From Thiotrichaceae bacterium (GTDB lineage Bacteria > Pseudomonadota > Gammaproteobacteria > Beggiatoales > Beggiatoaceae), in contig JADGDF010000010.1 of the NCBI GenBank assembly GCA_016745055.1, positions 1 to 48,678 of the forward strand: 48,678 nucleotides of DNA, read 5' to 3'. Both the position numbers and the translations under genes were made by a program. Of the stretch, positions 8,380 to 17,970 are shown piece after piece. How positions within the stretch are numbered: position 1 is the stretch's first letter; every line of letters starts with the position of its first letter. The notes beneath the pieces were generated by a model. It saw nothing but the letters and a program-made list of their open reading frames with translations. It did not search any database and was not told where the DNA came from.

Positions 8380-9423
8380 ATGCGCCCAGCTCAACTCCTT
8401 ATCGTTTTGGAACAAGAGTTTTTAAGCACCCACCAAGGTCACCATACACCCGTTATGTTATGGGGACCACCGGGGGTTGGTAAATCCCAAATTGTGGCAC
8501 AAGTGGTTACCAAATATCATGCCCCTGTTATTGATATTCGTTTATCGCAGATGGAACCAAGTGATTTACGCGGTATTCCTTTTCGTACAGAAGGTTACGT
8601 TGAATGGGCTGTGCCTGCTATGTTGCCGAATGAAGAAAAGCATGGCAAAACAGGTATTTTATTTTTAGATGAAATTACTTCTGCACCACCAAGTGTATCA
8701 GCGGCCGCTTACCAACTCATTTTAGACAGACGTTTAGGAGAATATCAAGTCCCTGAAGGCTGGGCAATTATTGCGGCAGGTAATCGCCAAGGAGATCGCG
8801 GTGTAACTTATACCATGCCTGCCCCACTTGCTAATCGTTTTTCCCACTTTGAAGTCAGCGTACATTTAGACGATTGGGTTGCTTGGGCTTATAAAAATCA
8901 AATTGATGAAAGAGTGATTGCTTTCTTACGTTTTAGGCCAGAATTGCTATTTGATTTTGATCTTGCCCACAATCCGGTAGCTTTTCCTACGCCCCGTTCT
9001 TGGGAATTTGCGCATCGTTCTTTGCAAAAATTTGGACAACATCCTCAGTTACTCATGGATACTTTACAAGCCTGTGTGGGTAAAGCAGCGGGGATTGAAT
9101 TAAGCGCATTTATTGACAATTTAGCTCATATGCCTGACTTGGACGCAATTATGCATGGCGAATCCGTGCCTATCCCCAATGAAATTGATTTACAATATGC
9201 TATTGCTGCAGCCCTTATTGGAAGAGCTATTCGGGCAAAAGTTAGGCAAGATGCGCATATAGCTTATGGTCATATCTTAAAATTTGCAGAACAGCTGCCC
9301 CATCGAGAAATGGGTGTTATGTTAGTGTCTGATATGCATCGTGCCATTGGTGCAGATTTATTTGCTGTACCAGAATTTACCCAATGGGCGCAAACCATTG
9401 CCGATGTGATGTTATTTGATTAA
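8380..9423 (+). CDS. MoxR-like AAA+ ATPase (AAA_5)
   Basis: 347 residues. The AAA+ core carries Walker A GPPGVGKS (about residues 29-36), Walker B ILFLDEIT, sensor 1 in AAGNRQGDRG, and an arginine-finger-like LANRF. The family members are chaperone-like ATPases that usually pair with a von Willebrand A-domain protein encoded next door to mature or insert metal cofactors or remodel complexes. Here the next gene is an unrelated secreted protein and no VWA gene is present, so the partner is unknown. A -10/-35 promoter could not be assigned with confidence in the AT-rich 210-bp spacer upstream. It is distinct from the canonical MoxR at 41612. Confidence 0.8.
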   Translation: MRPAQLLIVLEQEFLSTHQGHHTPVMLWGPPGVGKSQIVAQVVTKYHAPVIDIRLSQMEPSDLRGIPFRTEGYVEWAVPAMLPNEEKHGKTGILFLDEITSAPPSVSAAAYQLILDRRLGEYQVPEGWAIIAAGNRQGDRGVTYTMPAPLANRFSHFEVSVHLDDWVAWAYKNQIDERVIAFLRFRPELLFDFDLAHNPVAFPTPRSWEFAHRSLQKFGQHPQLLMDTLQACVGKAAGIELSAFIDNLAHMPDLDAIMHGESVPIPNEIDLQYAIAAALIGRAIRAKVRQDAHIAYGHILKFAEQLPHREMGVMLVSDMHRAIGADLFAVPEFTQWAQTIADVMLFD

Positions 9424-9607
9424 TATATTTGTAAATTTGATCCTTATCTTTGTTGGTCAAAATAAGATAGTTGATTGCAAGACATTGAAGAGCAAAGCTT
9501 GAAATGGCTGTAAAAAACTACATAGGCCAAGTATTTACATTTATTTTAATGCCATGCTAGAATTTATCTTATTAATTTTACCAGTTTTACTTTAAGGGAT
9601 AATTTGC

Positions 9608-11452
9608 ATGCAACGTTTAATTTTGAGATATTTGCTCTGTTCTCTCATTTTATCTTATACTTTTTTTGTTTCTGCCACCCAAGCAGAAACGACTGATTTC
9701 AATAACACAGGTAATGCATACGTGTATGAGAAATCAAATGTTTCTCCAATGGACAATCATATCGGCCGGCAAACAGCCTTAGTATTAAATTATTGTGATA
9801 TGTCACTGGTTAAAATACTTTCCTATAAAGATCGCGTTATTTTAGATGAGGAATATAACACGATTGTCAATAACATAAACTTGTCTGCAATTCATGACGA
9901 AGAAGTTATTGACTTACTCCAAATATTGATGGATGCCTTTGTTTCTTTTCAGCTAGCTGAACATGATAAAGATTTGTTACAAAAGGAATACAATCGCTTA
10001 GCTTCCAATGCCTTTTATGATTCCCTCATCCGAGGAGGAGATAATTTAGTTGAATTAATGGTGGCTGTTGGTGGAACTTATCACAGTTATCGCCGTAATA
10101 TGATGGTGTATAAGAAAAAGTTTGACAAGCATCTATGGCAATTGGAAAAAGATGTGCAGCAACGCTTGAATAATTTAAGAAAAAAATTAATAAAAAACAG
10201 TTGGATGTTAATTAAGAAATACAATATTCCCGATAACTGGCGTTTAACAGAAAAACAAATGGAATACTACTTAACTGTGCGTCAGGATACAGATGCAAAT
10301 AGAAGATTCCGTCGGCTAAAAGAAATTCAAGATTGGTTTACAGTTTTTCCTGAATTTTGGTACACATTTGCCCAAACAGCTCAAGAAATTGGTGATATAA
10401 AAACTGCATTATCTTTGTATGACAAAATTGAACGCTTTCAAACAAATTTTTTCCGACATGATTACAACTTTTCTCACGCAATGATGAATAAAGTCAATTT
10501 GCTCAGAGAAATTAAACAAAACCCTGAAATTATGCCTGCTGTAAGCGATATTGAGCATAAAATTCAAAATGCACTACAGCTTATTACTAAAGAAGCCCCT
10601 TTTGATTGGAGTAAAAATCTATTTTCAGCGCTAACTTACTTAAAGTTAGGAAATATTGAGCAAGCAAAAAAATTGCTTGTCAAAAATATTGACGAAGGAA
10701 AAGAAATTTCACTAAATACAAGAGTTTTGGGTGAAGCCTATGCACTAGCAAAAAATGAGCAGGTATTATCTCAGCATATTATCCAAATGGTTTCAGACAG
10801 TAGAGTGAGTTATCAAGATTCACTCTCTCTTGTAGGAAAAATTAAAGATTCAGTATTGCTGCAAGAAACAATTGACAATGTTTTAGCACCAGGAATTATG
10901 AATATCCAATTTAGTCTTGAGCCTACGTATTTTGGTAAAGACTCATTGAAAGTAACAATTCCCAAAATTTGGTTTAAACAAAAGCCTAAATTTTTTAATG
11001 TTATTTTAAAACTTCCCGAACAGATAAGTGACTTGATTACCCAAGAAATGACAGAGCAAAAAAATTCTATAACTTACACTTTTGCTGATGTGATTGATTC
11101 TGATGACTTTATTAAACTACAAGGTAGTAAAAAAATGGCAATAATTTTGCGCCATCCCATTGGACTTGTTAAAATATTAGTGAAAGTGGAAACAAAAGAA
11201 GTATTAGTTAATAAAAATATTGTAGAACAATCTATAAATTCAACTAAACAATATGGAACACAAGCTTTTGAGTTTGTAAGCTCTTATTTTTCAGATGCTC
11301 AAGAACAAAGTACCCAACAAGAAACCAAACAATCAGATAAAAAAGTGCACCACATAATCACTTTTAACAAACGAGAAATAAAGGTTAAAGAGGACTGTTA
11401 TCTTGTGAATATATCAGAAATTAAAAAAGTAAAACGATGTCGTTTTCTTTAA
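9608..11452 (+). CDS. Large secreted protein of unknown function
   Basis: 614 residues. AAGGGAT lies 7 nt before the ATG. The N-terminus has a hydrophobic signal peptide ending near SATQAETT. The body is Lys/Asn-rich and mostly helical; residues ~180-400 (EFWYTFAQTAQEIGDIKTALSLYDKIERF, then LTYLKLGNIEQAKKLLVKNIDEG) have the alternating pattern of tetratricopeptide-like repeats. The C-terminal third (from ~residue 420) looks beta-rich. The last 40 residues are charged and contain two Cys (KEDCYLVN, KRCRF). I do not recognise a family. It stands alone, with convergent yfiR downstream, and is probably periplasmic or outer-membrane associated. Confidence 0.75.
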   Translation: MQRLILRYLLCSLILSYTFFVSATQAETTDFNNTGNAYVYEKSNVSPMDNHIGRQTALVLNYCDMSLVKILSYKDRVILDEEYNTIVNNINLSAIHDEEVIDLLQILMDAFVSFQLAEHDKDLLQKEYNRLASNAFYDSLIRGGDNLVELMVAVGGTYHSYRRNMMVYKKKFDKHLWQLEKDVQQRLNNLRKKLIKNSWMLIKKYNIPDNWRLTEKQMEYYLTVRQDTDANRRFRRLKEIQDWFTVFPEFWYTFAQTAQEIGDIKTALSLYDKIERFQTNFFRHDYNFSHAMMNKVNLLREIKQNPEIMPAVSDIEHKIQNALQLITKEAPFDWSKNLFSALTYLKLGNIEQAKKLLVKNIDEGKEISLNTRVLGEAYALAKNEQVLSQHIIQMVSDSRVSYQDSLSLVGKIKDSVLLQETIDNVLAPGIMNIQFSLEPTYFGKDSLKVTIPKIWFKQKPKFFNVILKLPEQISDLITQEMTEQKNSITYTFADVIDSDDFIKLQGSKKMAIILRHPIGLVKILVKVETKEVLVNKNIVEQSINSTKQYGTQAFEFVSSYFSDAQEQSTQQETKQSDKKVHHIITFNKREIKVKEDCYLVNISEIKKVKRCRFL

Positions 11453-11532
11453 TTAACACAATACTTTATTTTATTCTGAAAAACAGCCACTTAGCATAAC
11501 CTCACTTTCAGGAAGACAATATTGAGCCTTGA

Positions 11533-12066
11533 TTATTGATGTCTTTCTATTGGTTGCGCGACCCGCATTAACTGTGAACTAGGTTTTAAACCAACTTCAT
11601 GAAAAGATTGGGGGTCTACCATCAATCGAACTTTATTTTGACGTAGAAAAAATTGAACCATTCCTCCAGAAAGTACGAAATTTGACGTATCGCCGACAAT
11701 TAATATTGGCCATCCTTTTAGTTGGTTAAGTATCATCTTAAATTTTAATTGTTCGGATTCACAGATAAAAATTATTTCGCAGGTATTAATTTGATTAGTG
11801 TCGTTAAAACGATGAATTTCCACTGGATGTTTATCAATATAACGATTTTCAGCAAGTACATTCAATCCATCACCAAAGGGATCATTACCCAATACACAAA
11901 TATGAAAAGGTTCTTTTTCTGAAGCAAAATGCTTCTCTGGCCAAGAAATAAAAGAACCTAAGTTGATTAGAAAGGCAGCTTTGATTTCATATTCTTTTGC
12001 AAAATCTAACGCATAAACTGCTTGTATGTTTAATAGCCATAAAAGTAAAAAAAATATCCTTTTCAT
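11533..12066 (-). CDS. yfiR: YfiR-family periplasmic protein (DUF4154)
   Basis: 177 residues with a signal peptide (MKRIFFLLLWLLNIQAVYA). YfiR signatures are KAAFLINLGSFISWPE near the start, PFHICVLGNDPFG in the middle, then PILIVGDTSNFVLSGGMVQFFLRQNKVRLMV. In Pseudomonas YfiR is a periplasmic repressor of the diguanylate cyclase YfiN; in many other bacteria YfiR proteins are encoded next to TonB-dependent receptors, as here (13-nt gap after the receptor, same strand). No YfiN-like cyclase is in the window, so a role in c-di-GMP control is not shown. One operon with the upstream receptor is likely. Confidence 0.85.
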   Translation of the reverse strand: MKRIFFLLLWLLNIQAVYALDFAKEYEIKAAFLINLGSFISWPEKHFASEKEPFHICVLGNDPFGDGLNVLAENRYIDKHPVEIHRFNDTNQINTCEIIFICESEQLKFKMILNQLKGWPILIVGDTSNFVLSGGMVQFFLRQNKVRLMVDPQSFHEVGLKPSSQLMRVAQPIERHQ

Positions 12067-12079
12067 ATTTGCTTCCAGC

Positions 12080-14062
12080 TTAATGACTTGTGTATTTTAC
12101 TTGAACGTAAAAAGTACGGGGGACTTCTCCTTCTGCTTCACCTGTAAAGTCTTGGAATTCAGGATGTTGGTTATCAAGCAAATTACGCGCCCCCAAAGCA
12201 AGTTCCCAATGATTTGTGGGTTGCCAAGCTAAACGGGTATCTAAACGGAAATATTTGCCTATGTCATTTTTGGGTACATTATCAACATAATACAGGGAGG
12301 AATCCCATGTCCAGTGATGAGATAAGTCAAGATAGGAATGTAATCCTGCTTGGTGATGTGGAGTAGCACCATTAGCGCGATTGGCATCACCAAATTTTCC
12401 AGGCATGAAATCTAAGTGCATGTCAAAGTAATGGTAATTTATACCTAACTTCCAAGTTTCAGATGCTTGCCAATGGACTGAAAATTCAGCGCCGAAAGTG
12501 TGCCCTTGATGACCATTAATAAGTTTTTGTACTAGGGTATTTGGTGGGATGAAATCTACAATTTCACCATGTGGCCCAAGTTTATCATACTTATGAAAAA
12601 ATGCCACAGCATCAAACAGGAAATTATTAGTTGGACGATAGCGCCAACCAATCTCATGGGCAAGTAGTTCTTCTGACTCAAATTTGTCATTACCTTTTAT
12701 ATAGAATTTTAGATTTGGACCTGCAGAGACAATGAGATTAGTATCTTCATCAGTTCGCGAGGGTGTACGCACCGCTCGAGATAATGAAGTCCACAGTTGA
12801 TGTTGTTCATTTACATTCCATAGTAGACGCACACTCGGTTGGTACTCAAATCCAGAGTAATCATTATGAGAAAATTTACTGCCTACTAACAAACGAAGTT
12901 TATCAGGTATCAGTGCATAATCTGTATGAAGGAAAAAGCTGTATAATTTATCAGCACGTTCTTCAGGTTCATAAAATAAATTTTCGTCTCCTAAAAGTTC
13001 ATCCTGAGTATAGCGGTAGTTTAAACCCCATATGAATTCAAAACGAGGGTTGAAAATTCTGCGATGTTGAAAATCTAAATCAAATGTACCATGTGAGTCG
13101 TCAAAACCTAATTCATGACGTTCATTCCAATCATAGTAAAATTGTAGACTCATATCTCCTTCATGCAGCTCTCGATACCAACGAGTCAAAAGATTATGAC
13201 CAGATACATTAATACCTTCTGAGTTAATCAATTGACCCGTACGAGGATTTACATTTTCCTGTCTGCTAGAACCATCATAAATATCACCTTGTACAGTTAA
13301 CGTATCATATTTAGCCAATCGCCAATCACTACGAAATCCGCTTCGAAAATTATGCCAACGGCTATCTTGGTCTTCCCCCATGGCATTTTTCATATAATCA
13401 AAATTATAGTACTTAGCATATAATCGGTAATGCCCTTTGTCACTCATTTTATCGCCATAGCGCATACTTACTACTGCACGTTCTTCTCCCGTACCCGTAT
13501 GCAAACTCATCAAAGTACCTTGTGTTTCTGCAGTAGCTTTTGTGACAATATTGACAACACCGTTCACTGCATTGGCACCCCATAGAGCTGCGCCTGGACC
13601 ACGCAGCACTTCGATACGTTCGACATCCTCCAACAAAGTATCTTGCACATCCCAAAGCACCTCTGTACGCAGCAAGCTATACACAGTGCGACCATCAATC
13701 ATCACCAATAATTTACCCGCAAAGCGAGAATTGAAACCACGCGCACTAATTGCCCATTTGTTACCATCAAGACGACCTACTTGCATACCAGGTACCATAC
13801 GCAAAGCCTCAGCAAGGTTGGTAAAGCCACTGCGACGAATATCTTCCTGGGTAATGACAAACAATGCACCTGGCGTTTCCATCAATTTTTGATTTTTACG
13901 ACCTGCTAAACCACCTGCGGGATTATAGATAGTGAGTTGTTGTAAATCTTCAAGGGAAAAACTACGTAATGCTTCTAATCTTATTCTTTCTGCATCTGTT
14001 AATGCATAACTATTACTTATAAAAATACAGCCCATTACTAAGGCCAATAATTTCATTTCCAT
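12080..14062 (-). CDS. TonB-dependent outer-membrane receptor
   Basis: 660 residues from ATG 14062; the longer frame from TTG 14080 is unlikely because GGAG lies inside it, upstream of the ATG. After a signal peptide (MKLLALVMGCIFISNSYA) comes a plug domain: ETPGALFVITQEDIRRSG, AISARGFNSRFAGKLLVMID, then VERIEVLRGPGAALWGANA and GVVNIVTK. A beta-barrel follows and ends in YVQVKYTSH, near the usual aromatic terminus. The receptor class resembles colicin I/vitamin B12-type receptors. The substrate cannot be told from sequence. It is followed after 13 nt by yfiR, an association seen in other bacteria. No TonB/ExbBD or periplasmic binding protein is adjacent. Confidence 0.9.
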   Translation of the reverse strand: MEMKLLALVMGCIFISNSYALTDAERIRLEALRSFSLEDLQQLTIYNPAGGLAGRKNQKLMETPGALFVITQEDIRRSGFTNLAEALRMVPGMQVGRLDGNKWAISARGFNSRFAGKLLVMIDGRTVYSLLRTEVLWDVQDTLLEDVERIEVLRGPGAALWGANAVNGVVNIVTKATAETQGTLMSLHTGTGEERAVVSMRYGDKMSDKGHYRLYAKYYNFDYMKNAMGEDQDSRWHNFRSGFRSDWRLAKYDTLTVQGDIYDGSSRQENVNPRTGQLINSEGINVSGHNLLTRWYRELHEGDMSLQFYYDWNERHELGFDDSHGTFDLDFQHRRIFNPRFEFIWGLNYRYTQDELLGDENLFYEPEERADKLYSFFLHTDYALIPDKLRLLVGSKFSHNDYSGFEYQPSVRLLWNVNEQHQLWTSLSRAVRTPSRTDEDTNLIVSAGPNLKFYIKGNDKFESEELLAHEIGWRYRPTNNFLFDAVAFFHKYDKLGPHGEIVDFIPPNTLVQKLINGHQGHTFGAEFSVHWQASETWKLGINYHYFDMHLDFMPGKFGDANRANGATPHHQAGLHSYLDLSHHWTWDSSLYYVDNVPKNDIGKYFRLDTRLAWQPTNHWELALGARNLLDNQHPEFQDFTGEAEGEVPRTFYVQVKYTSH

Positions 14063-14253
14063 ATAAACTTTATACTCCAAACACCATATACCACAATAAA
14101 ATTACATTAAATAATTTTTCACTATTTTCAAATTCTAACCTTATAACCATTTGGTTAGTTGAATAGGATAAGGAAAATATTTGGGCGCTTTAGAGTAATG
14201 ACAACAGAGATTAAATTTGGGGAAATATAAATGGCTAAGCTACCATTATTATT

Positions 14254-14288
14254 TTTAGGGTTATAAAATAATAACCCTAAATTTTTTT
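14254..14288 (+). terminator. Strong hairpin with T-tract between aroF and the TonB receptor
   Basis: The 11-bp stem tttagggttat/ataaccctaaa with a 6-nt loop is followed on the plus strand by seven Ts. The neighbouring genes are both on the minus strand, so the T-tract is on the wrong side for ending aroF. The stem may still stop transcription or protect the aroF 3' end. Confidence 0.45.
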
Positions 14289-14349
14289 AGAATCTAATGG
14301 GTAGGTGTCAAAAAATAGAATGGTCAGTAATAACAGTAGCTAAAATTTG

Positions 14350-15366
14350 TTATATCTTTCTGCCAACAGCTTGTGCAATAAGTTTAAGTTCAGCCATTAA
14401 CGTTTTAATATCTAAAGGAGAAAGAGCTTGATCCGCATCACACCAAGCTTCACAGGGATTTGGATGGACTTCGACGAGTAAACCATCAGCCCCCGCTGCA
14501 ATGGCTGCTTTGGATAATGCGGGGACTAACGCGGCTTTCCCCCCTGCATGACTTGGATCAACGATGACAGGTAAATGGGTTTCTTTTTTGAGGACTGGAA
14601 TGGCTGTGACATCCAACATATTGCGATAAGCAGTTTCAAAACTGCGTACACCGCGTTCACATAAAATAATATTATGATTTCCGCCTGCGGCAATGTATTC
14701 AGCCGACATAAGCCATTCTGAAATGGTCGAACAGAGGCCACGCTTTAAAATAATGGGGATATGAATTTTGCCGACTTCTTTTAACAAATCAAAATTTTGC
14801 ATGTTGCGGGTGCCAATTTGAATAATATCTACTCCATGCTCTAAAAATGAGTCTAATTGGCGTACATCCATGAGTTCAGTGACTATGGGTAAATTTTGTT
14901 TATCCGCAGCTTGACGAAATATTTCCAATCCTTCTACCCCTTTACCCTGAAAAGCATAGGGACTGGTGCGGGGTTTAAATGCACCACCTCGCATCAAACG
15001 GCAACCCGCTTCTGCTACATTTTGGGCTGCCAAATCCATTTGAGCTTGAGTTTCAACAGAGCAAGGACCTGCAATAATTTGAATCTCATCACCACCAATA
15101 GTAATATCTTTAACTGTAATTAAAGTATTTTCTTCATGCCATTCTCGTGCTACGATTTTATAAGGTTTAACAATGCGCATCACATCGTCTACGCCTGGCG
15201 AAGCAAGTAAACTTTCGTGTGGCAATTCTCTTTCATTCCCAATTGCCCCTATAATAGTTCTTTCTGTACCACGAGAAATGTTAGTTGTAAGTCCAGCAGA
15301 TTCAATTTTGGTCACAACGGCTTGAACCTCTGCTTCTGTTGCATGAGACTGCATGATAATAATCAT
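14350..15366 (-). CDS. aroF: 3-deoxy-7-phosphoheptulonate (DAHP) synthase, Thermotoga-like type I beta
   Basis: 338 residues. It condenses phosphoenolpyruvate and erythrose-4-phosphate, the first step of the shikimate pathway. The N-terminal ~70 residues form the ferredoxin-like regulatory domain (MIIIMQSHATEAEVQAVV..., ASPGVDDVMRIV). The barrel follows with AGPCSVET, GAFKPRTSPYAFQG, IQIGTRNMQNF, ILKRG, IVDPSHAGG and LLVEVHPNP, which contain the PEP/E4P and metal ligands. The regulatory domain and length match the class that is inhibited by aromatic amino acids through this domain. No other aromatic genes are adjacent. The symbol follows common annotation practice for this family. Confidence 0.93.
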   Translation of the reverse strand: MIIIMQSHATEAEVQAVVTKIESAGLTTNISRGTERTIIGAIGNERELPHESLLASPGVDDVMRIVKPYKIVAREWHEENTLITVKDITIGGDEIQIIAGPCSVETQAQMDLAAQNVAEAGCRLMRGGAFKPRTSPYAFQGKGVEGLEIFRQAADKQNLPIVTELMDVRQLDSFLEHGVDIIQIGTRNMQNFDLLKEVGKIHIPIILKRGLCSTISEWLMSAEYIAAGGNHNIILCERGVRSFETAYRNMLDVTAIPVLKKETHLPVIVDPSHAGGKAALVPALSKAAIAAGADGLLVEVHPNPCEAWCDADQALSPLDIKTLMAELKLIAQAVGRKI

Positions 15367-15387
15367 GAAAATACCTTATTAAGAATT

Positions 15388-15906
15388 TTATTCAACGTTA
15401 TTCGGCGGGTTAGAAATCAATGTGATAGGGTAAGTCACGTAATCACGACTGACATAACCGATTCTACCATTGGATAATAGTGTTTTATACCATTGCCCCA
15501 TGTCTTTTAAAACCCGAATGACTGTGCCTTTAACAACACTAGCAATGACTTCTGATTCCATATTCATGCCTGATCGTACATTTAAAGTTGTACTTTCAGT
15601 TGCAATTAGGCCACAAAATTGAAAATCCACTTCATTAGCATTTAAAACATACTCAGCACTGGCATAACCTATAGTGCCATCGTCAAGTGTGATTTTGTAC
15701 CAATCATCAATTACTTGTGTAATGAGCACTGCAGCACCTTTAGCTGCTCTGCCCAGCGTTTTCCCACTTGCATTGGCTTTAGCGCGAATATTTAAAGGAG
15801 AGGATTGAGTTGCAATCATGCCACAAATAGCATTATTGTCTGCATAAGCAACTGGAGAAAGTATGAAAAGCAATACTAGTGTCAATTGAAACTTTTTTTT
15901 GTACAT
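15388..15906 (-). CDS. Secreted protein with two bacterial SH3 domains
   Basis: 172 residues. A signal peptide (MYKKKFQLTLVLLFILSPVAYA) precedes two SH3_3-type repeats of about 65 residues. Each begins CGxIAT, followed by S.LN(I/V)R and ends with W.K....DG.IGY.S..YV. Such domains bind peptidoglycan or protein partners in the periplasm. The gene is just upstream of aroF on the same strand (21-nt gap), so the two may be co-transcribed without a clear functional link. The similar SH3 tail of the kinase at 24715 suggests a cell-wall theme in this genome. Confidence 0.82.
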   Translation of the reverse strand: MYKKKFQLTLVLLFILSPVAYADNNAICGMIATQSSPLNIRAKANASGKTLGRAAKGAAVLITQVIDDWYKITLDDGTIGYASAEYVLNANEVDFQFCGLIATESTTLNVRSGMNMESEVIASVVKGTVIRVLKDMGQWYKTLLSNGRIGYVSRDYVTYPITLISNPPNNVE

Positions 15907-16124
15907 GGCTCACCCCTAAAATAGACTAATTTCTTCAACATTATAAATGACTTGCTTGGTTTTATCTAGTTTATCAATAACATAGCCCATAAGGTATTTC
16001 ACAAAAATAGGCTTGTTCAATCGATCTCATTCACTTTAAAATGGCTATTTAATTTTCCTATATTTTACCTATATAATCTTATCGCTTATTCATTTGAGGC
16101 TTACACAACTTAGTGAAACATAAT

Positions 16125-17765
16125 ATGAAAGCAAAATCTGGTTTTTTGAAAGGTTTAAATCCTACGGTTGCTATTGTATCTAAAGCAGTTGTGATTTTAT
16201 TTGTACTTTATGGCACACTCATGACTGAATCTGCTTCGAGCGTGTTTAGTTCAGTTAAAAATTTTATTATTGACACTTTAAAATGGTATTACATTGGTAT
16301 CGTAGCATTTTTTCTATTTTTTGTGATTTGGCTATTGTTTAGTCGTTATGGCAATATTCGTTTAGGTAAAGATGATGAGCAACCTGAATTTAGCCGTTTT
16401 TCATGGTTTGCCATGTTATTTAGTGCTGGAATGGGTATTGGTTTAGTCTTTTGGAGTATTGCTGAACCAATTTATCATTTTTACAGCAACCCTTTTGTTG
16501 CAGAAGGCATGACAGCGCAAGCAGCGCAAGCAGCCATGCGAATTAGCTTCTTCCATTGGGGATTACATCCTTGGGCAATTTATGTCATTGTAGGTTTAAC
16601 CTTAGCCTATTTTGCTTATCGTAAAGATTTACCTTTGACAGTGCGTTCTGCATTATACCCGATTATTGGTGATAAAATTTATGGCCCAATTGGTCATGCA
16701 GTAGATATTTTAGCCATTTTTGGCACAGTATTTGGGGTTGCAACCTCATTAGGGTTGGGTGTACAACAAATTGATACTGGATTAGCCCATTTATTTGGCT
16801 ATCAATCTCATGCTGCCAATGTTATTGCAGCTAAAGCAATGTGCACAACCCAGGGGTTAACAGAATGTAGAACACCATTTCCCACGAATTTAATATTGTT
16901 AATTGCTGTAATTACCACTATTGCAATAGTTTCTGTGGTCTCAGGTGTGGGCAAAGGCATTAGAATTTTAAGTGAACTAAATCTATGGCTCAGTCTTTTA
17001 ATTTTAGGGTTCTTCTTAGCTTTTGGTCCAACAGACTACCTATTAAATTTATTTTTGCAAAGTACGGGGGACTATGTTGCCCAAATCATTCCACTCAGTC
17101 TATGGACAGACGCAAATCAAGATAGAAATTGGCAAGCAAATTGGACCGTCTTTTATTGGGGGTGGTGGATTGCTTGGGCACCCTTTGTTGGGATGTTTAT
17201 TGCGCGAATTTCTCGTGGACGAACTATTCGAGAATTTATATTAGGTGTGTTATTAGTACCCACGTTATTAACTTTTTTTTGGTTAACTTTATTTGGGGGT
17301 ACCGCCTTATACCTTGAATTATTTCATGAAATTGAAAAAGCAGGCGAGACAGTGCTTGCGGTTGGACAGGCTGGTATTGTTGAAACGGTGGCAATTCAAC
17401 ATGATGTAACTATGGCTCTGTACAAAACTTTTGAAATAATGGACGTTGGTATGATAGGCACGGTAGCGGCAGCATTGACAACATTATTAATTGCAACTTA
17501 TTTTATTACTTCTTCAGACTCTGCAACTTTAGTTGTCAATACGATTATGTCAGTCGGAGACAAAAATCCACCCATTGCGCATCGCATTATGTGGGGGGCA
17601 TCAGAAGGTATTGTCGCTGGGGTATTACTAATTGCAGGCGGACTAAAAGCCTTACAAACCGCTTCGATTACGGCTGCTCTACCCTTTTCTATTGTCATGT
17701 TGTTTATGATTTACGGTTTAGTAAAAGCACTGAGGCAAGAAAACTTAAACCCCATACATTTATAA
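16125..17765 (+). CDS. BCCT-family betaine/choline/carnitine transporter
   Basis: About 546 residues from ATG 16125. An in-frame GTG at 16113 is an alternative; neither start has a well-spaced Shine-Dalgarno. Twelve hydrophobic segments are visible. Family motifs are FSAGMGIGLVFWSIAEP, FFHWGLHPWAIYVIVG and the signature segment WTVFYWGWWIAWAPFVGMF followed by IARISRGRTIREF, whose aromatic residues form the trimethylammonium-binding box. It imports compatible solutes, driven by Na+ or H+, for osmoprotection. It lacks the long charged C-terminal tail of osmosensing BetP (it ends about 20 residues after the last helix), so direct osmosensing as in BetP is doubtful. It is a single gene with no osmolyte enzymes nearby. 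Confidence 0.93.
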   Translation: MKAKSGFLKGLNPTVAIVSKAVVILFVLYGTLMTESASSVFSSVKNFIIDTLKWYYIGIVAFFLFFVIWLLFSRYGNIRLGKDDEQPEFSRFSWFAMLFSAGMGIGLVFWSIAEPIYHFYSNPFVAEGMTAQAAQAAMRISFFHWGLHPWAIYVIVGLTLAYFAYRKDLPLTVRSALYPIIGDKIYGPIGHAVDILAIFGTVFGVATSLGLGVQQIDTGLAHLFGYQSHAANVIAAKAMCTTQGLTECRTPFPTNLILLIAVITTIAIVSVVSGVGKGIRILSELNLWLSLLILGFFLAFGPTDYLLNLFLQSTGDYVAQIIPLSLWTDANQDRNWQANWTVFYWGWWIAWAPFVGMFIARISRGRTIREFILGVLLVPTLLTFFWLTLFGGTALYLELFHEIEKAGETVLAVGQAGIVETVAIQHDVTMALYKTFEIMDVGMIGTVAAALTTLLIATYFITSSDSATLVVNTIMSVGDKNPPIAHRIMWGASEGIVAGVLLIAGGLKALQTASITAALPFSIVMLFMIYGLVKALRQENLNPIHL

Positions 17766-17970
17766 TAAGTTCGAGTAGTTAATATTGTTAATAAATAGCT
17801 ACATTTTCATCAGATATTTGTATTTATGCAAAGTGTGGCTGTTTACTGGCAATAAAACTTATTGTCTGTTAAAAACAGATGGACTAACAAATACCGCAAG
17901 GCAACAAGCTTAACCTGGTCTTTACTACTGAAATTATGAACTAGTTCTTAGTATATATAGGAAAATACTC

